DNA of 64,000 nt from Actinernus sp. WN-2022 (Eukaryota; Cnidaria; Anthozoa; Actiniaria; Actinernidae), in NCBI GenBank assembly GCA_030867875.1, contig JAOWCC010000655.1, positions 13,104,269 through 13,168,268 of the forward strand. Direction: 5' to 3'. This document shows, piece after piece, positions 1 through 9,634 of the stretch. The position numbers and the translations under genes were made by a program. Numbering within the stretch: the first letter of the stretch is position 1; each line of letters starts with the position of its first letter. Under the pieces are notes generated by a model. That model was not told the DNA's origin and did no database searches. It saw only the letters and a program-made list of their open reading frames with translations.

Positions 1-374
1 TTGTCAACACCTAAGGTCGAATCTAATATTAAAAGTCGAGACTTAAATGTTTTCCATATTCGGCGAGGATGAGTCCTATAAGTGTTTTAATATACTGAAC
101 AAATAATCCTGCAATCAATAAACACAATAGCATGAACAGCTCGTGTTCAATACTGCAATAGGTAGCTTTACTACATGGCAACATACTGGGTTGGCACGGG
201 ACCCTAATTACACACATTTGATTGAATAATTATTTGTGCGGTATGTAAGGAAAATAATATCAGTCAAGTCCTAGCACTTATCCGTTTCGGTTAGAGAGTG
301 CCCAATTGAGAGTGCTATACCTGTAAGAATTATATCTCTTATTCTATCGTCTATCTAGTCCTATCTCGGGACTA
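1..374. other. No identifiable feature
   Basis: AT-rich DNA without a recognisable exon or repeat boundary. Short reading frames here have no conserved motif. Confidence 0.5.
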
Positions 375-379
375 TTATA

Positions 380-556
380 CAAATAGACTGTGTCCGTCGA
401 GGAACTATCGGCTGATAGTTGCCCGCGGAAATTTGATGTTCTTAAAACAAATATAAGCCCGAGAACGAAGTTCGAGGGCTTATATGCTAGTTTTAAGAAC
501 ATCAAATTTCCAAGGGAAACTATCAGCCGATAGGTCCGAGACAGACACAGTCTATT
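380..556. mobile_element. Foldback MITE, copy 1
   Basis: Near-perfect inverted repeat from CAAATAGACTGTGTC to GACACAGTCTATTTG. Inner arm sequence GGAAATTTGATGTTCTTAAAA pairs with its complement, and a short central stem (AAGCCCGAGAAC / GTTCGAGGGCTT) closes the hairpin. No coding capacity. The same element recurs at 2413-2591 and 2929-3094, with degenerate copies at 692-940 and 2234-2360. Confidence 0.8.
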
Positions 557-599
557 TGCGTTATTGTTCAACACAAAATTGTCTTTCGTGCTCAGCGGG

Positions 600-694
600 C
601 ACTATCGCCTGATAGTTTGCCTCCGCGGATGACAACTATCACGTCACGTGATAGCTTTTGACCAATGAGCGCGCGCCAAAATTTTGTGGTGAAC
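600..694 (+). promoter_or_regulatory. CACGTG-CCAAT-E2F-like cassette, unit 1
   Basis: One roughly 93-bp unit holding, in order, a palindromic CTATCGCCTGATAG, TCACGTCACGTGA (E-box), CCAAT, and GCGCGCCAAAA (the complement is an E2F-type TTTTGGCGCGC). It sits directly beside the foldback MITE. Function as a promoter is inferred only from motif content. Confidence 0.5.
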
Positions 695-940
695 TATAAC
701 GGCTGATAGTTTCCCTTGGAAATTTGATGTTCTTAAAATATATATTCTCCCCCCTCCCTTTTTTCTCGCCCCAATCCCCCTAATCTCCGCTCGCTGCATT
801 CCGATACTCCAGAGCAGCAACGCAGGCTACTAGAATATAGGCCTGCGAACTTCGTTGTCGGGCCAATATCTGTTATAAGAACATAAAATCTCCGCGGGCA
901 ACTATCAGCGAGATTGTCCCCCTCGACAGACACTCTATTG
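692..940. mobile_element. Foldback MITE, divergent copy with replaced centre
   Basis: Arms match copy 1 (ACGGCTGATAGTTTCCC on the left; GGGCAACTATCAGCGAGA on the right), but the centre is replaced by a pyrimidine-rich segment at 748-835. The right arm ends GACAGACACTCTATTG. Confidence 0.6.
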
Positions 941-956
941 TTTAAATAGGAATCGA

Positions 957-1974
957 TTAAAGACCAATTTTCACCAACTTTTCCCCCGATCTTAAATAAG
1001 AACTAGGCTGTTCCTTCGGCTTCAGTATAACCTTCTCCTCGCTCACCTCTTTACATTTCGTTGGAGTGGAAGCTAGTTCTGGTATTTCATACCCAATACT
1101 CACCAGGTCATGCAGCCATGCCTCCGTCAAAACTGCATCCTTCGCATCCCAGAACCCTTCCTCGACCATCGCTATGCTCAAATCCAAAACCCTACTGAAG
1201 AAATCCTTTTTGTCGGACTTCCAGTTGAGGAGAAACTTAACCAGCCGTCCCGAGTCGTGGTACAGCGATTTCTCATCAATAAAGTCCAACAGGTAATTAT
1301 GCGCGCTCCGGTATTGGACAGCATTTGGCGGGAAAAACGACAAATGCCCACCTACCTCCCACAACAACCGCTGAGCCCAGTAACCACGCCAGATATCGCA
1401 GACGCGGAACGCCGTCGTCACGGGCAACAAGGTAGCCCATAATCCTTTCTTTAGGAAGAACGTGTTCTGGGAGTTAAAAGGCGCCATTGTCCCTGGGGGG
1501 AGGAGGACAGGCGGAGCGTTACGGTCGAATTTGACATCTAGCCTTACATCTTTGTCTTTTCGAGTCAGACGATAAATCGCGTCGACATCTGGATCCCCGT
1601 CGACCACCCCCTGTTGTATCGCCGTTTGGACATTTTTACACTTTACAAAGGTCTTCTCAGCAGGGTTTGAAATATTCTCCAGGGGGTACCCTCGGGGCCA
1701 GATTGTGCTTTGGCCAAAATGAGCATAGGGGTTGACAGAGGTGTAGTCCGTCTTGTAGATGAGAAATTCACCCGTCTCTTTCTCGTAGAATGTCAATTTC
1801 CCCGATGTCGGGTGATTGTCATCGTCGGTGTCGTAGATTTGTTTAGCGCCGCGTTGGATGGCATACAGGTATCCTATGTTCTTGCGACCGTAATGTTTGT
1901 AGGGAAGGAGATCCACTATATTATAACCAAGCTCCTTCTGGCGTTCAACGCTCAGAAATACACAATTGGGATGG
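957..1974 (-). CDS. STELLO-like (DUF288) glycosyltransferase, terminal exon
   Basis: Encodes 338 codons and a stop. The exon opens after a pyrimidine-rich acceptor ending in CTTCAG. The translation starts with a segment typical of STELLO/DUF288 proteins (VFLSVERQKELGYN, then LPYKHYGRKNIGYLYAIQ) followed by the acidic motif YDTDDDN, probably the metal/nucleotide-sugar site of this GT-A-like family. The family is known from plant Golgi proteins that act with cellulose synthase and from nematode and other animal homologues; the animal substrate is not established to my knowledge. Later blocks include CDIWRGYWAQRLLW and a C-terminal WLHDLVSIGYEIPEL. The frame has a GTG but no ATG at its start, which fits an internal acceptor. 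The preceding base C completes a Ser codon with the AG that ends exon 5539-5814, so the two exons join in phase. No frameshift is seen, so the gene is probably intact here. Confidence 0.85.
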
Positions 1975-2082
1975 CTGAAGAAAAATTAATAAATTTGGTG
2001 TATTAAGATATCAGGTTAAAGGAGGGTTTCTGAATGGAGAACTCTCTTAGTACACATCTGACAGTTAAAGTTTAAAAATGTT

Positions 2083-2168
2083 ATTTATTTATATAGCGAA
2101 TTCTATATAAATATATTCAAATACGCTTCACAAGGAAGGTATTCTAATGACTGCTATTGTGGCGCACA
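2083..2168 (-). repeat. SINE 3' tail fragment
   Basis: TTTATATAGCG, a short palindromic stretch, then AATATATTCAAATACGCTTC. It matches the tail domain of the tRNA-derived SINE at 55955-56312 on the same strand. No tRNA-like head is present, so this copy is truncated. Confidence 0.6.
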
Positions 2169-2233
2169 GCCCGAGAACGAAGTCATATGCTAGTTTTAAG
2201 AACATCAAATTCCCAAGCGAGGGAAACTATTAT

Positions 2234-2360
2234 ACAAATAGAGTGTGTCCATTTAGGAACTACCGCCTGATAGTTGCCAGCGGAAATTTTATATTCTTAA
2301 GAACATCAAATTTCCAAGGGAAACTATCATCCAATAGTTCCGAGACAGAAACACTATTTG
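2234..2360. mobile_element. Foldback MITE, shortened copy
   Basis: Carries both outer ends of the 380-556 family but lacks the central AAGCCC stem; the arms meet at TTATATTCTTAAGAACATC. Confidence 0.65.
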
Positions 2361-2412
2361 TCGTTATTGTTCATCACAAAATTGTCCTCCGCTCTCAGCG
2401 GGTACTATTATA

Positions 2413-2591
2413 CAAATAGACTGTGTCCGTCGAGGAACTATCGGCTGATAGTTGCCCGCGGAAATTTGATGTTCTTAAAACAAATATAAGCCCGAGAACG
2501 AAGTTCGAGGGCTTATATGATAGTTTTAAGAACATCAAATTTGCAAGGGAAACTATCAGCCGATAGGTCCGAGACAGACACAGTCTATTTG
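2413..2591. mobile_element. Foldback MITE, copy 2
   Basis: Almost identical to the copy at 380-556 over its whole length, including the central GAGAACGAAGTTC. Inverted repeat over about 85 bp per arm. Confidence 0.8.
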
Positions 2592-2632
2592 CGTTATTGT
2601 TCAACACAAAATTGTCTTTCGTGCTCAGCGGG

Positions 2633-2914
2633 CACTATCGCCTGATAGTTTGCATCCGCGGATGACAACTATCACGTCACGTGATCGCTTTTAGCCAATG
2701 AGCGCGCGCCAAAATTTTGTGGTGAACTATAACGCCTGATAGTTTGCCTCCGTGGACTACAACTACACGTCACGTGATCGCTTTTGGCCAATGAGCGCGC
2801 GCCAATTTTTTGTGGTGAACTATAACGCCTGATAGTTTGCATCCACGGACGACAACTATCACGTCACGTGATCGCTCTTAGCCAATGAGCGCGCGACACA
2901 ATGTTGTGGTGAAC
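2633..2914 (+). repeat. Three tandem promoter-like cassettes
   Basis: Three head-to-tail copies (2633-2728, 2729-2820, 2821-2914) of the cassette seen at 600-694. Each keeps CACGTG and CCAAT in the same order and spacing. The E2F-like GCGCGCC is intact in the first two and altered to GCGCGAC in the third. The preserved motifs with drifting surroundings are what make the array notable. Confidence 0.7.
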
Positions 2915-2928
2915 TACAGTATAATATA

Positions 2929-3094
2929 CAAATAGACTGTGTCCGTCGAGGAACTATCGGCTGATAGTTGCCCGTGGAAATTTGATGTTCTTAAAACAAA
3001 TCGCAGTTCGAGGGCTTATATGCTAGTTTTAAGAACATCAAATTTCCAAGGGAAACTATCAGCCGATAGGTCCGAGACAGACACAGTCTATTTG
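2929..3094. mobile_element. Foldback MITE, copy 3 with central deletion
   Basis: Same arms as copies 1 and 2 but about 13 bp of the central hairpin are missing (AAAACAAATCGCAGTTCGAGG), so the small inner stem cannot form. Confidence 0.78.
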
Positions 3095-3134
3095 CGTTAT
3101 TGTTCAACACAAAATTGTCTTTCGTGCTCAGCGG

Positions 3135-3230
3135 GCACTATCGCCTGATAGTTTGCCTCCGTGGATGACAACTATCACGTCACGTGATCGCTTTTGACTA
3201 ATGAGTGCGCGCCAAAATTTTGTGGTGAAC
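3135..3230 (+). repeat. Promoter-like cassette, last clear unit
   Basis: Same layout as the units at 2633-2914, but CCAAT is changed to CTAAT while CACGTG and GCGCGCC remain. More diverged relatives follow to about 3660, including an inverted repeat built on GTCTGCCACGTGGCAC (3496-3623). Confidence 0.6.
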
Positions 3231-3495
3231 TATAACAGCCGATATAGTCCCAAGACATACATACTGTTGCAGGGTTTTCAATAGAAGCCGGCAGCGGCGA
3301 ATCTCGCCGAGTATTTTACATGAAATCACCGCCTACTTTGATTAAAAATTAGGGAAAACGTGAGTATTTGCGGCAATGGCGCTCGATGCTCGACGCCTAC
3401 TCTTCAAGTTTTGCCACTTACAATGTACTTCAAATGTTATTGAAAACCCTGCTGTTGTCGCTTATTGTTCAAAACAAAATGTTTTGATAGTACTC

Positions 3496-3623
3496 ATAGT
3501 GTTTGTCTGCCACGTGGCACTATTGCCCCTATCACATCATGTGATTGCTTTTGTCAAATGAAAATTTTGTGGTGAACCATAACACTTGATAGTGTCAAGT
3601 GGCAGACGAACACTGTCGCTTTT
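3496..3623. repeat. Imperfect hairpin with CACGTG
   Basis: AGTGTTTGTCTGCCACGTGG on the left pairs with CAAGTGGCAGACGAACACT on the right around a degenerate cassette copy. Confidence 0.5.
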
Positions 3624-3928
3624 GGCAAGAGCGCAAAAAATGGAGTTGAACTATAACGCCGAATAAACACTGCCAGTATAATCAACTAAAAATCAATTAT
3701 GGTATGCTACCACCGTGGGAAGTGAGTAGCAGCTGATGCTTAGAGCACTAGTTCTTCATCACAGCTTTTTTCACTAACAAAGGGCTAACATCCGAAATGT
3801 AAACTCAGAACGTTGTGTGTACTAAGAGATTTCTTCATCATTTCTCCAGAGCTTTACAAGAGAACGTTAACATAAGAAAGTTAGACTGCTAGCGAGTCCC
3901 TCCTATTCCACTAATTTCTATATAAGCA

Positions 3929-4700
3929 TGGCTAAACATGGTTGAAGATGGCTAAACATGGTTGAAGATGGCTAAACATGGTTGAAGATGGCCAAACCTG
4001 GTTCAAGATGGCCAAACATGGTTCAAGATGGCCAAACATGGTTCAAGATGGCCAAACATGGTTCAAGATGGCCAAACATGGTTCAAGATGGCCAAACATG
4101 GTTCAAGATGGCCAAACATGGTTCAAGATGGCCAAACATGGTTCAAGATGGCCAAACATGGTTCAAGATGGCCAAACTTGGTTCAAGATGGCCAAACCTG
4201 GTTCAAGATGGCCAAACCTGGTTCAAGATGGCCAAACCTGGTTCAAGATGGCCAAACCTGGTTCAAGATGGCCAAACCTGGTTCAAGATGGCCAAACCTG
4301 GTTCAAGATGGCCAAACCTGGTTCAAGATGGCCAAACTTGGTTCAAGATGGCCAAACCTGGTTCAAGATGGCCAAACCTGGTTCAAGATGGCCAAACCTG
4401 GTTCAAGATGGCCAAACCTGGTTCAAGATGGCCAAACCTGGTTCAAGATGGCCAAACATGGTTCAAGATGGCCAAACATGGTTCAAGATGGCCAAACCTG
4501 GTTCAAGATGGCCAAACCTGGTTCAAGATGGCCAAACATGGTTCAAGATGGCCAAACTTGGTTCAAGATGGCCAAACTTGGTTCAAGATGGCCAAACCTG
4601 GTTCAAGATGGCCAAACCTGGTTCAAGATGGCCAAACCTGGTTCAAGATGGCCAAACATGGTTCAAGATGGCCAAACATGGTTCAAGATGACTAAACATG
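3929..4700 (+). repeat. 20-bp tandem array, about 39 units
   Basis: Unit GTTCAAGATGGCCAAACCTG with a near-constant backbone and one highly variable base (AAACATG, AAACCTG or AAACTTG). The first units differ (GTTGAAGATGGCTAAACATG). Variants are clustered, with A-type units first and C-type later, as expected of local duplication. Because 20 is not a multiple of three, each forward frame reads the same repeating 20-residue peptide in a different phase and none contains a stop. Three overlapping frames of about 236 codons result. I regard these as a by-product, not genes. Confidence 0.95.
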
Positions 4701-4747
4701 CCATAACATTGTTTAGAGAGCTCTATAAGTACTTATAGCTCTAGATG

Positions 4748-4795
4748 CAGCATGCTGAACCATGTTTAGCCATCTTGAACCATGTTTAGCCATAT
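4748..4795 (-). repeat. Inverted copies of the 20-bp unit
   Basis: GAACCATGTTTAGCCATCTT and a second partial unit lie in opposite orientation about 50 bp beyond the array. They use the TAAACATG variant seen at the array's left end, so array and inverted pair can form a hairpin. Confidence 0.85.
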
Positions 4796-5538
4796 AAATT
4801 AGCGGAATAGAAGGCACTTTGTTTTTCATTCGTCTTGCATCTACTTTAAATGTATCACTGAACAACGTTTTCACACCAGGTAGGGCCAAAAATATAATTA
4901 CAAAATACATTTGTATGTAAATTAATTTGTATGTTGAAATGTGAATATAAAAATTCAAATTAAGCAAATACAAATTTACAATAATTATATTTTACTAACT
5001 AGTGCATACAGACAAATTGCAAAAATACCTGAACCTGAATCTGTGCTTATTCAATATTTCGAAAACTCAGACGTGAAAAACAATGTAGGTTCAGAATTTG
5101 AACCTCATCCCTGATTGGATAATCTACTCATTGTCAAGCGCAGGCATGAGTGCTGGATGAAATGGTATTTTCATTGGCTTACTGATAGCCCAGCGAAACC
5201 AGTTTGACGTGTTTTCTTGATTTGAATTTGAAACTCAGCGCATGGAAGTGAGATTCTCAATGGATAACACCAGAAGCTCTTCTTTTTCTATCGACTCTCC
5301 TTTTCTCTCTCATCTCTTTGCCTTTTATCTCTTTGAGCCTCTGCCACCCAGGGTAAGCAGCAACTGCCGCCATGGGGGGTGGAGTGGAGGGTGAGGAGGT
5401 TGACTCTGTCAGTATGCAAATTTCAGCAGCCATTATTGAATACAACCTGGAATACAGCCATCTACTTGCTGCTCATCCCTGGGTTCACACCAAGAAATGA
5501 GCCAATGAGATCACTCTATTTCAGGCTTTAATGAATAC

Positions 5539-5814
5539 CTCCAATCAGCCGGTGTTTTTGTGTCTCCAACTACAACAACTTTCCACCCTTTCATTCCAGC
5601 CAACTTCTTTACATCTTTTGTAGGTGCGTTTATGGAGGTGATCACAATCCATTTGTCATGCATCTCTTCCTTTCGAGGTGCACTTCTCTTCTTCACAGCA
5701 GTCCAGTCCACATCCTGAGGCAGTCGTTTAATCTTCTTTACAGCATTCCAGTTTACTGACAGCTGGGCTCTGGACAGTACTGTCCAGTCAGATGAGGACC
5801 AACCAGCTGATCCC
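5539..5814 (-). CDS. STELLO-like (DUF288) glycosyltransferase, upstream exon
   Basis: A 276-bp exon bounded by an acceptor (CTTTTGAAG) and a donor (GATTGGAG followed by GTATTC). It encodes the N-terminal signature of the DUF288 domain: KWIVITSINAPTKDV, then GWKVVVVGDTKTPADW. These form the first beta-alpha units of the glycosyltransferase fold. Ahead of it are two similar short motifs (VNWNAVKK and VDWTAVKK), possibly a small internal repeat in the stem region. The exon starts with one base completing a codon and ends two bases into a codon; the next exon starts with one base, so the reading frame is preserved across a 3,564-bp intron. Exons for the cytosolic tail and membrane anchor expected upstream (higher coordinates) were not found. 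Confidence 0.82.
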
Positions 5815-6294
5815 CTTCAAAAGAATTAAAGACAAGATAAACACCTGTTTCAAAAATATGTTGAACAGGTTGAACAATAGAGTGATTGCAATTCAGTTCC
5901 CATAGAATAATACATGACAGCCATGAAATGTTTTCTTTCCTTTTGGGCTACATTCATTATGTATATATGACAGAGGGGGAAAGTGATTTTTAGGGGATCC
6001 CAATTTTTTTTAATAGAAGGAAGGTGGGATCTTAAAATTTATTAAAGGGTTGGAGTGTTAATTCTTTAATGCATGTCAAACCAAGACCTACACAGTCTTA
6101 AAATGGTAGCTTATACATGTACATACATTTAGAATGCCTAAAATGCACTAAATTGGCTAGGAAATGGCTATGATCTGAGAGAATAAGAAAACAAATAAAA
6201 GTTGTTATTAGTTGTTATATACTAGGTTATCAGCTGAGCTTCACAGCCCAAAGTAAAGTAAGCAACTTTATTTAAGTATACCCCCCATGGTAAA
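5815..6294. other. No identifiable feature
   Basis: AT-rich sequence upstream of the STELLO-like exon. Further introns of that gene may lie here, but no exon was recognised. Confidence 0.4.
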
Positions 6295-6939
6295 CAGTAC
6301 CAATCAAACCTCACCCTTGTGTGTACATGTACTTTGTATGCACTCAAACTGCATGCAAAGTAAATGCATTTAGCAAACACTGCATTTACTTTGCATGCAC
6401 TCAGAATAGACCCCTGTGTTTACTTGCATTTACTATTAATAGTAAATGCAAAGCAAACACAAAGCATTAACACATAATTAATAAATGTGCAGCCCACAAA
6501 TACAACAGGCTACGATAATGACCAACTTGTGTTTTGTGCATTTTTTGGAACCCAAATTAGGGAGAAATTACCACCAGAGAATTCCCAAACCTGATTCTTT
6601 AACTGTTCATCCAAGAGGAAGAATTCCCAAACCAGTTAAATACGACAAACTCTCGCATGTAAATCAGATCGGGCGATCGAAATGTATAAATGAAGTTATT
6701 GATGTCTGAGAATGAGTTTGTAAACACATTGAAAATCTCAACAGAACAGTTTGGCAATAATTATTATTTCTGATGAGAACACAATCTACAAGATAAATAA
6801 ATTTAGAAACGTTGTGGGAGCGAAGAAATATTAAAAGCAGATCAAAACCAAAATGTCCTTTGAAGAAAGCCGACCTGGGAACGGAAGTCACAATCATGGC
6901 ATGAAAACGAGGCTTTCAAAGCTTTGCATCAATTTACAT

Positions 6940-7216
6940 TTATTCTGTTTTACCATTCGCAGGTGGACGGAGCACCTCAACAGACTTAAAGCCCTTCTAT
7001 GGAGGTTTCCAAGGGCCTACAATTTATTGTCCTTATCAGAGAAGATGTGAAGGTCTAACAGTTTACTGTATTACATGTACAATGTATGTAAAGGTACATG
7101 TAGCACCTTCTACTCAGTTATTTTAAGACCCTGACTGTTGGTCCGGCCGGGGTTTGAACCCGCGACATTAAGCTCGATAGACTCGAGCTTAATCACTGAG
7201 CTAACTGGGAGGTGGT
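6940..7216 (-). mobile_element. tRNA-derived SINE
   Basis: Read on the minus strand, the head has a pol III A box (TTAGCTCAGTGATTAAG) and B box (GGGTTCAAACCCC). A self-complementary GCTCGAGTCTATCGAGC sits where an anticodon arm would be. The acceptor ends do not pair, so it is not a functional tRNA. The body continues through CAGGGTCTTAAAATAACTGA to GGTAAAACAGAATAAAT, a tail also found at 15077-15150. Confidence 0.75.
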
Positions 7217-7348
7217 GGAGTGACAACTTCTCTAAAGTACCGAGAGGCTGCTTCAAGGTGTCAAAGCAAAGATGGGAAGCAAACGATTTCGAGATAGAAG
7301 CACATGCTTTGCACGCATTCGTTTTCCCTGCAAGCAGAACTCCAGTAA

Positions 7349-7742
7349 TTATGCACCAGTCAGTGGTTTCCCCCGGTGGGGGGGGGATCTGAGGGTTCAG
7401 GAACTGTTCTCCCCTGGGTAGGGAATTTGACAATGTTACGTGGCCTGAGAGTTGGGAACATTTACGCGATTTGCCCAATGGGCCTGAGAACGAGGAATTG
7501 GAAAGTGTAACTGGTCAGCGGTAGTTTCAGCTTCGTTGTAACTTTCATGCCTTGCACCCACAATGACGCGAGTGACAAAGTTGGATGACAAATGGCTTTG
7601 TGAAAGACTACATGTATATGGTTCTTGGCTTAATACGTATACCCCTTCAGGGTGAAAAATCTGTCCAAAATTTTGAGGTAAAAGTCAAATCCCATGGGTA
7701 TGCAAGATACCCCCCACTGGGGGAAACCACTGACTGGTGCAT
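7349..7742. mobile_element. MITE with 30-bp terminal inverted repeats
   Basis: ATGCACCAGTCAGTGGTTTC at the left end and GAAACCACTGACTGGTGCAT at the right, followed inward by G/C runs (CCCCC..GTGGGG). Inserted in the 6295-8075 element. CAGTAAT occurs just outside both ends but is offset, so a target duplication is uncertain. Confidence 0.75.
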
Positions 7743-8075
7743 TACAGTAATCAGTAACTAGAGGAAACTATTTTCAATTTCCTAAAATATTTTAGACCAC
7801 TGGTCGTGTTTAATAGGGAAGTTGTAACTCAATCTTGCGGAGACTGTCTTCAGTTTTGTAGCATTTCTTTTGATAAATAATAATTTGCCTTGCGTTTACT
7901 TTGGGTTTAGTGTGTGCTTACTTTGCATTTGCTTTGTTTTGCGTTTACTTGCATGCATGCAAAGTAAACACAAAGTAAACGCTGCATTTACTTTGCGTGT
8001 GTTTACTAGTACATTGTAAATGCAAAGTAAACCCAAGTGCACACAAAGGGGAGGTTATAGTTTTGATCGGTACTG

Positions 8076-8434
8076 CACATGATGAATGCAGCCTTGTTCT
8101 TTGTATTATTAATAGGCATAATAATATTTTCTTTCACAGCTTTATTGCAGTTGGCCATTGCAATCACTCTATGATAATGTAACACTTGAAGAGGATTAAT
8201 TAACCAAAATGGGGCCAACTTATAAACAGGGCTGTGTTATATCCATGTAAAACAATAAATTTGAAAAACTACACGTACATGTAAAAAAAAAAATTACCAT
8301 TGTGCATTGTAGCAATCCTGCTTCATAAAGATGTTTTATAAACAAAGTGGAACGATTACAAAGCACCTTGTATTGTGCAAGAAAAGCTACCACTAGCCAT
8401 GTGCCTGCAGTTAACATTGATCATAATGAACCTG
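8076..8434. other. No identifiable feature
   Basis: AT-rich spacer between two transposons; no motif recognised. Confidence 0.4.
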
Positions 8435-8585
8435 CAGGGTTCGAAATAGTGACCTGCCAATGGCCAAAAAGCAGGCCAATTTTTAGGGATGGCAGGTCAA
8501 AATATGCTTGCAAATGATCTTTAAAACACTCAATGGCCTGCCAAAAAAAAAGAAATGTCAGGTCATATTTCTATTTCGAGCCCTG
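8435..8585. mobile_element. MITE with CAGGG...CCCTG ends
   Basis: CAGGGTTCGAAATAGTGACC at the left pairs with the right end CTATTTCGAGCCCTG; the interior repeats GACCTGCCA / TGGCAGGTC. ACCTG stands directly outside both ends (8430-8434 and 8586-8590), a possible 5-bp target duplication. CAGGG ends are common in hAT elements, but an 8-bp duplication is not visible. Confidence 0.75.
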
Positions 8586-8998
8586 ACCTGATTATAACAC
8601 ACATGCTTCATGTGGCAGACATGACTTGTTTAATAGTTAAACAATTATTGCAGGAGAATAAAACTTTCCCACCACATCAATATCTGGCTATTAATCTTAT
8701 TTGTAAAATTCATTAATAATTCTCAAGGGTACTAACCAATCCCATGTGCTGAATGACACCACATGATCGCCTCTGTATACCCACATACAAACCTGATTAA
8801 TAAAACATAAAGACCCCATGGTCCGCAATACAGATACTTAGGTCCATGATACAGACACCAATAGTGACCTTGCACGCGAAAACGTTAATATGGCTTTCGC
8901 AAAAAAACGGGTAACAAACGGCTTTTCGAAGCGTTCGAACGACTTTTACTTCCGTTAGAAAGATACGATACAACTACAGAAGCGCGAACATAAGCGGC

Positions 8999-9450
8999 GA
9001 AGGTTTGTCATAAACCAAACAACAGCGTTCTTTCTCTATCAAAAGACGAAGCAGGACGCTCGTTGGTTTATGACTAGCTTTATTGCTCGTATACTTCTCG
9101 GATCACGCCGTGGATAATACTAAAGTAAAGCCTGAAATAAAATGAGAATCCTTTTCCGTGTTAGAAAGATGCTTACATGTATGTTCGCGCTTCTGTAGTT
9201 GTATCGTGGCGAAGGTTTGTCATAAACCAAACAACAGCGTTCTTTCTCTATCACAACACGAAACAAGACGCTCGTTGGTTTATGTGACTAGCTTTATTGC
9301 TCGTATACTTCTCGGATCACGCCGTGGATAATACTAAAGTAAAGCCTGAAATAAAATGAGAATCCTTTTCCGTGTTAGAAAGATACGATACAACTACAGA
9401 AGCGGCAAAGGTTTGTCATAAACCAAACAACGGCGTCCTTTCTCTATCAA
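8999..9450 (+). repeat. 205-bp tandem repeat, 2.3 copies
   Basis: Starts GAAGGTTTGTCATAAACC at about 8999, 9210 and 9410. The first two units are nearly identical through CGCCGTGGATAATACTAAAG; the third is cut short after CTCTATCAA. Confidence 0.8.
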
Positions 9451-9634
9451 GACACCGAATGCTTTGCTCGTAACAGAAAGCCGCTTTCGGCACTTTGAGC
9501 TTAAAATACTCTATCAATTCGAACAAAACTTACATGAAAAGAAAGCTTAGATAGAGCAGTTTCTTTAATACTAACTCTCAATAATGCGCTTTAAACTGGG
9601 AATACATTCCGCGAAACTTTACTTTTGATCGAAC

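Larger units (their letters stand above)
1975..5538 (-). other. Intron of the STELLO-like gene, filled with repeats
   Basis: Inferred from the in-phase GT donor at 5538 and AG acceptor at 1975. It contains a SINE tail fragment, foldback MITEs, promoter-like cassettes and the 20-bp array annotated separately. The stretch 4800-5538 has no recognisable element; its proline-rich minus-strand frame near 5257-5445 has no homology I recognise. Confidence 0.75.
6295..8075. mobile_element. Non-autonomous TIR transposon, about 1.8 kb, with nested insertions
   Basis: The ends are inverted repeats: CAGTACCAATCAAA at the left and its complement with one change at the right (TTTGATCGGTACTG). Similarity continues inward through CCTTTGTGTG. 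Both subterminal zones (6320-6480 and 7890-8040) are crowded with GCAAAGTAAA / TTTACTTTGC motifs in both orientations, a layout typical of transposase-binding subterminal repeats. The interior carries a SINE (6940-7216) and a second MITE (7349-7742). No transposase is encoded. A target-site duplication was not evident. Confidence 0.75.

Noticed and set aside
3929..4700. CRISPR-like array or a repetitive protein gene
   Set aside because: Units abut without spacers, and all three frames are open only because the 20-bp unit lacks stops in any phase. There is no start context or flanking coding sequence.
7138..7216. Functional tRNA gene (minus strand)
   Set aside because: A and B boxes are present, but the acceptor stem does not pair and the anticodon region is an extended self-complementary stem; a SINE body follows.
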